Source of the DNA: Ruminococcus sp.
Lineage (GTDB): Bacteria > Bacillota > Clostridia > Oscillospirales > Acutalibacteraceae
Direction of reading: 5' to 3'
DNA length: 42,581 nucleotides
Assembly: GCA_022510955.1 (NCBI GenBank)
Contig: JAFLSM010000019.1
Coordinates: forward strand, 1-42,581
A program made the translations under genes and the position numbers. Each line of letters begins with the position of its first letter. The stretch's first letter is position 1. The notes beneath the pieces were generated by a model. The model was given only the letters and a program-made list of their open reading frames with translations, did no database searches and was not told where the DNA came from. Shown here in pieces: positions 41,938 through 42,581 of this stretch.

Positions 41938-42447
41938 ATGAGTAAGAAATCTAAAACTAAAAAGAAGAACAGCAATAAGACTGCTAATGCAAAAAAGTCT
42001 GTTAATAAGTTGAGAATAGCAATTTTGATTGTTGCAGTGTTAGTAGTTGTCGGAATAATTGCGTCAATAGTTATCGTCAACGCAAATTCAGATACAGCGA
42101 AAATCAAAAATGAGCTTTGTAAAGCTAAATGGACGCCGCTCTCTGCAACAGATGCAAGCGGGGATGAGGTTGATATGGCACAGGTCTATAACACTGACTA
42201 CTCTTCCTATGAAGGTTCGCTTGAATATTCGGATGATAACACTTTCAGTTTCTGGTTAAGTCCCGGTTCACCTGATGACGGTACTCACACAGGTACATAT
42301 GAGGTTGCTGATGATAAAACTGTTAATATGTACTTTGATGACGGAACTAACACACGATTCAGCATTAATTGTGAGGATAACAAAGTGCTTTCGATTGAAG
42401 TTAATTATGATGGTTATTTAATTATTTTTACTTCTGAACAGATTTAA
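41938..42447 (+). CDS. Single-pass membrane protein with small extracellular beta domain, paralog of the preceding gene
   Basis: The 169-aa protein has a very basic N-terminus (SKKSKTKKKNSNKTANAKKS), one membrane helix (LRIAILIVAVLVVVGIIASIVIV in part, about 25-47) and a domain of about 110 residues. That domain has an N-terminal Trp strand (AKWTPLSA) and GSLEYSDDNTFSFWL, GTYEVADDKTVNMYF, VNYDGYLIIF in the same order as in the preceding protein, but without its long linker. It resembles small lipocalin-like calcium-free domains such as DUF5640; I cannot confirm that. AGGTGATG precedes the ATG, 11 nt after the previous stop. A terminator follows. Confidence 0.82.
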   Translation: MSKKSKTKKKNSNKTANAKKSVNKLRIAILIVAVLVVVGIIASIVIVNANSDTAKIKNELCKAKWTPLSATDASGDEVDMAQVYNTDYSSYEGSLEYSDDNTFSFWLSPGSPDDGTHTGTYEVADDKTVNMYFDDGTNTRFSINCEDNKVLSIEVNYDGYLIIFTSEQI

Positions 42448-42461
42448 TATATCAAAAATTA

Positions 42462-42495
42462 AAACCACTTTGCATTAATTTGCAAAGTGGTTAAA
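42462..42495 (+). terminator. Terminator of the SpoIIM-family operon
   Basis: AACCACTTTGCA (42463-42474) and TGCAAAGTGGTT (42481-42492) form a perfect 12-bp stem; AAATTAATGTTTTT follows. Confidence 0.75.
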
Positions 42496-42539
42496 TTAAT
42501 GTTTTTAGACAGTTGAGGGTCATAAAGTGAAGGTGTAAA

Positions 42540-42581
42540 ATGAAAGTAGACACGAAAAAAGTGTCTGCTTTCTTTTTTATG
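42540..42581 (+). CDS. Possible start of a gene cut by the window end
   Basis: AAGGTG lies about 5 nt before an ATG that stays open for 14 codons to the end (MKVDTKKVSAFFFM). Basic residues followed by a hydrophobic run look like the start of a signal peptide or membrane helix. The same bases also form a hairpin (AAAGTAGACAC with GTGTCTGCTTT) followed by T6, which would instead read as a terminator. Confidence 0.4.
   Translation, partial: MKVDTKKVSAFFFM

Noticed and set aside
42546-42578. Terminator-like hairpin GTAGACAC/GTGTCTGC with a T run at the window end
   Set aside because: No gene lies just upstream on the plus strand that lacks a terminator, and the same bases start a plausible reading frame with a ribosome binding site. 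I kept the frame as a low-confidence feature instead.

Overview
The window looks like a chromosomal segment of a low-GC, Gram-positive, anaerobic gut Firmicute of the Ruminococcus / Oscillospiraceae type, probably close to Ruminococcus bromii. The reasons are the AT-rich DNA with classical TTGACA/TATAAT promoters and GGAGG ribosome binding sites, a SpoIIM-family sporulation-type protein, a flavodiiron protein, and above all two tandem type I pullulanases, one carrying a dockerin (the module that docks starch enzymes into an amylosome). The species is inferred from gene content only. No phage, insertion sequence or CRISPR array is visible.

Layout. 1-4.8 kb: tRNA-Thr, a small XRE regulator, rpsO and pnp with structured leaders, a secreted or anchored small protein and a GNAT acetyltransferase. 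4.9-10.7 kb: malic enzyme divergent from the RNase P RNA gene, a SHOCT-domain protein, Tex, a 2H phosphoesterase-like protein and a GIY-YIG protein. 10.8-13.3 kb: an ECF sigma factor overlapping a large membrane anti-sigma-like protein, under one of two back-to-back promoters whose -35 boxes form an inverted repeat. 13.4-17.7 kb (minus strand): a likely four-gene surface-polysaccharide operon of ABC permease, ABC ATPase, an SDR-LicD fusion and a HAD phosphatase. 17.8-21.6 kb: flavodiiron protein, a repeat-rich gene-poor 0.8 kb, a CarD-like regulator, a UPF0178 protein and a lipoprotein cyclophilin. 21.7-24.9 kb: a second polysaccharide ABC exporter (permease plus an ATPase with a C-terminal extension) and a YitT-type membrane protein. 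24.9-26.9 kb: a double-LysM protein divergent from enolase. 27.1-33.2 kb: tandem pullulanases. 33.4-38.6 kb: HAD-IB phosphatase, then a cysteine-rich DUF5685-like protein, a J-domain protein, a membrane protein and a large SH3b/Big/GH24 secreted lysozyme. 38.6-42.6 kb: proC, then a SpoIIM-family protein, a polytopic membrane protein and two paralogous single-pass proteins with small extracellular beta-type domains.

How it fits together. The two pullulanases share a catalytic architecture but differ in attachment: one ends in a membrane anchor, the other has an internal dockerin and a CBM26-like module. This suggests parallel cell-bound and amylosome-bound debranching of starch. The two ABC exporters and the LicD fusion point to cell-wall polymer export and decoration, and the SH3b-lysozyme to wall remodelling.

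The less ordinary signals are: a roughly 100-nt stem-loop in the pnp leader that recalls the RNase III-processed leader of E. coli pnp; switch-like pairings in the rpsO leader; a 90-bp dispersed repeat with two consecutive hairpins (three copies); a short palindromic repeat family sharing TTGGCNATTAGTA; a hairpin that pairs the ribosome binding site of the SpoIIM-family gene; a GH24 lysozyme domain apparently split by an SH3b domain; and an SDR domain fused to LicD that seems to have lost its cofactor and catalytic motifs.
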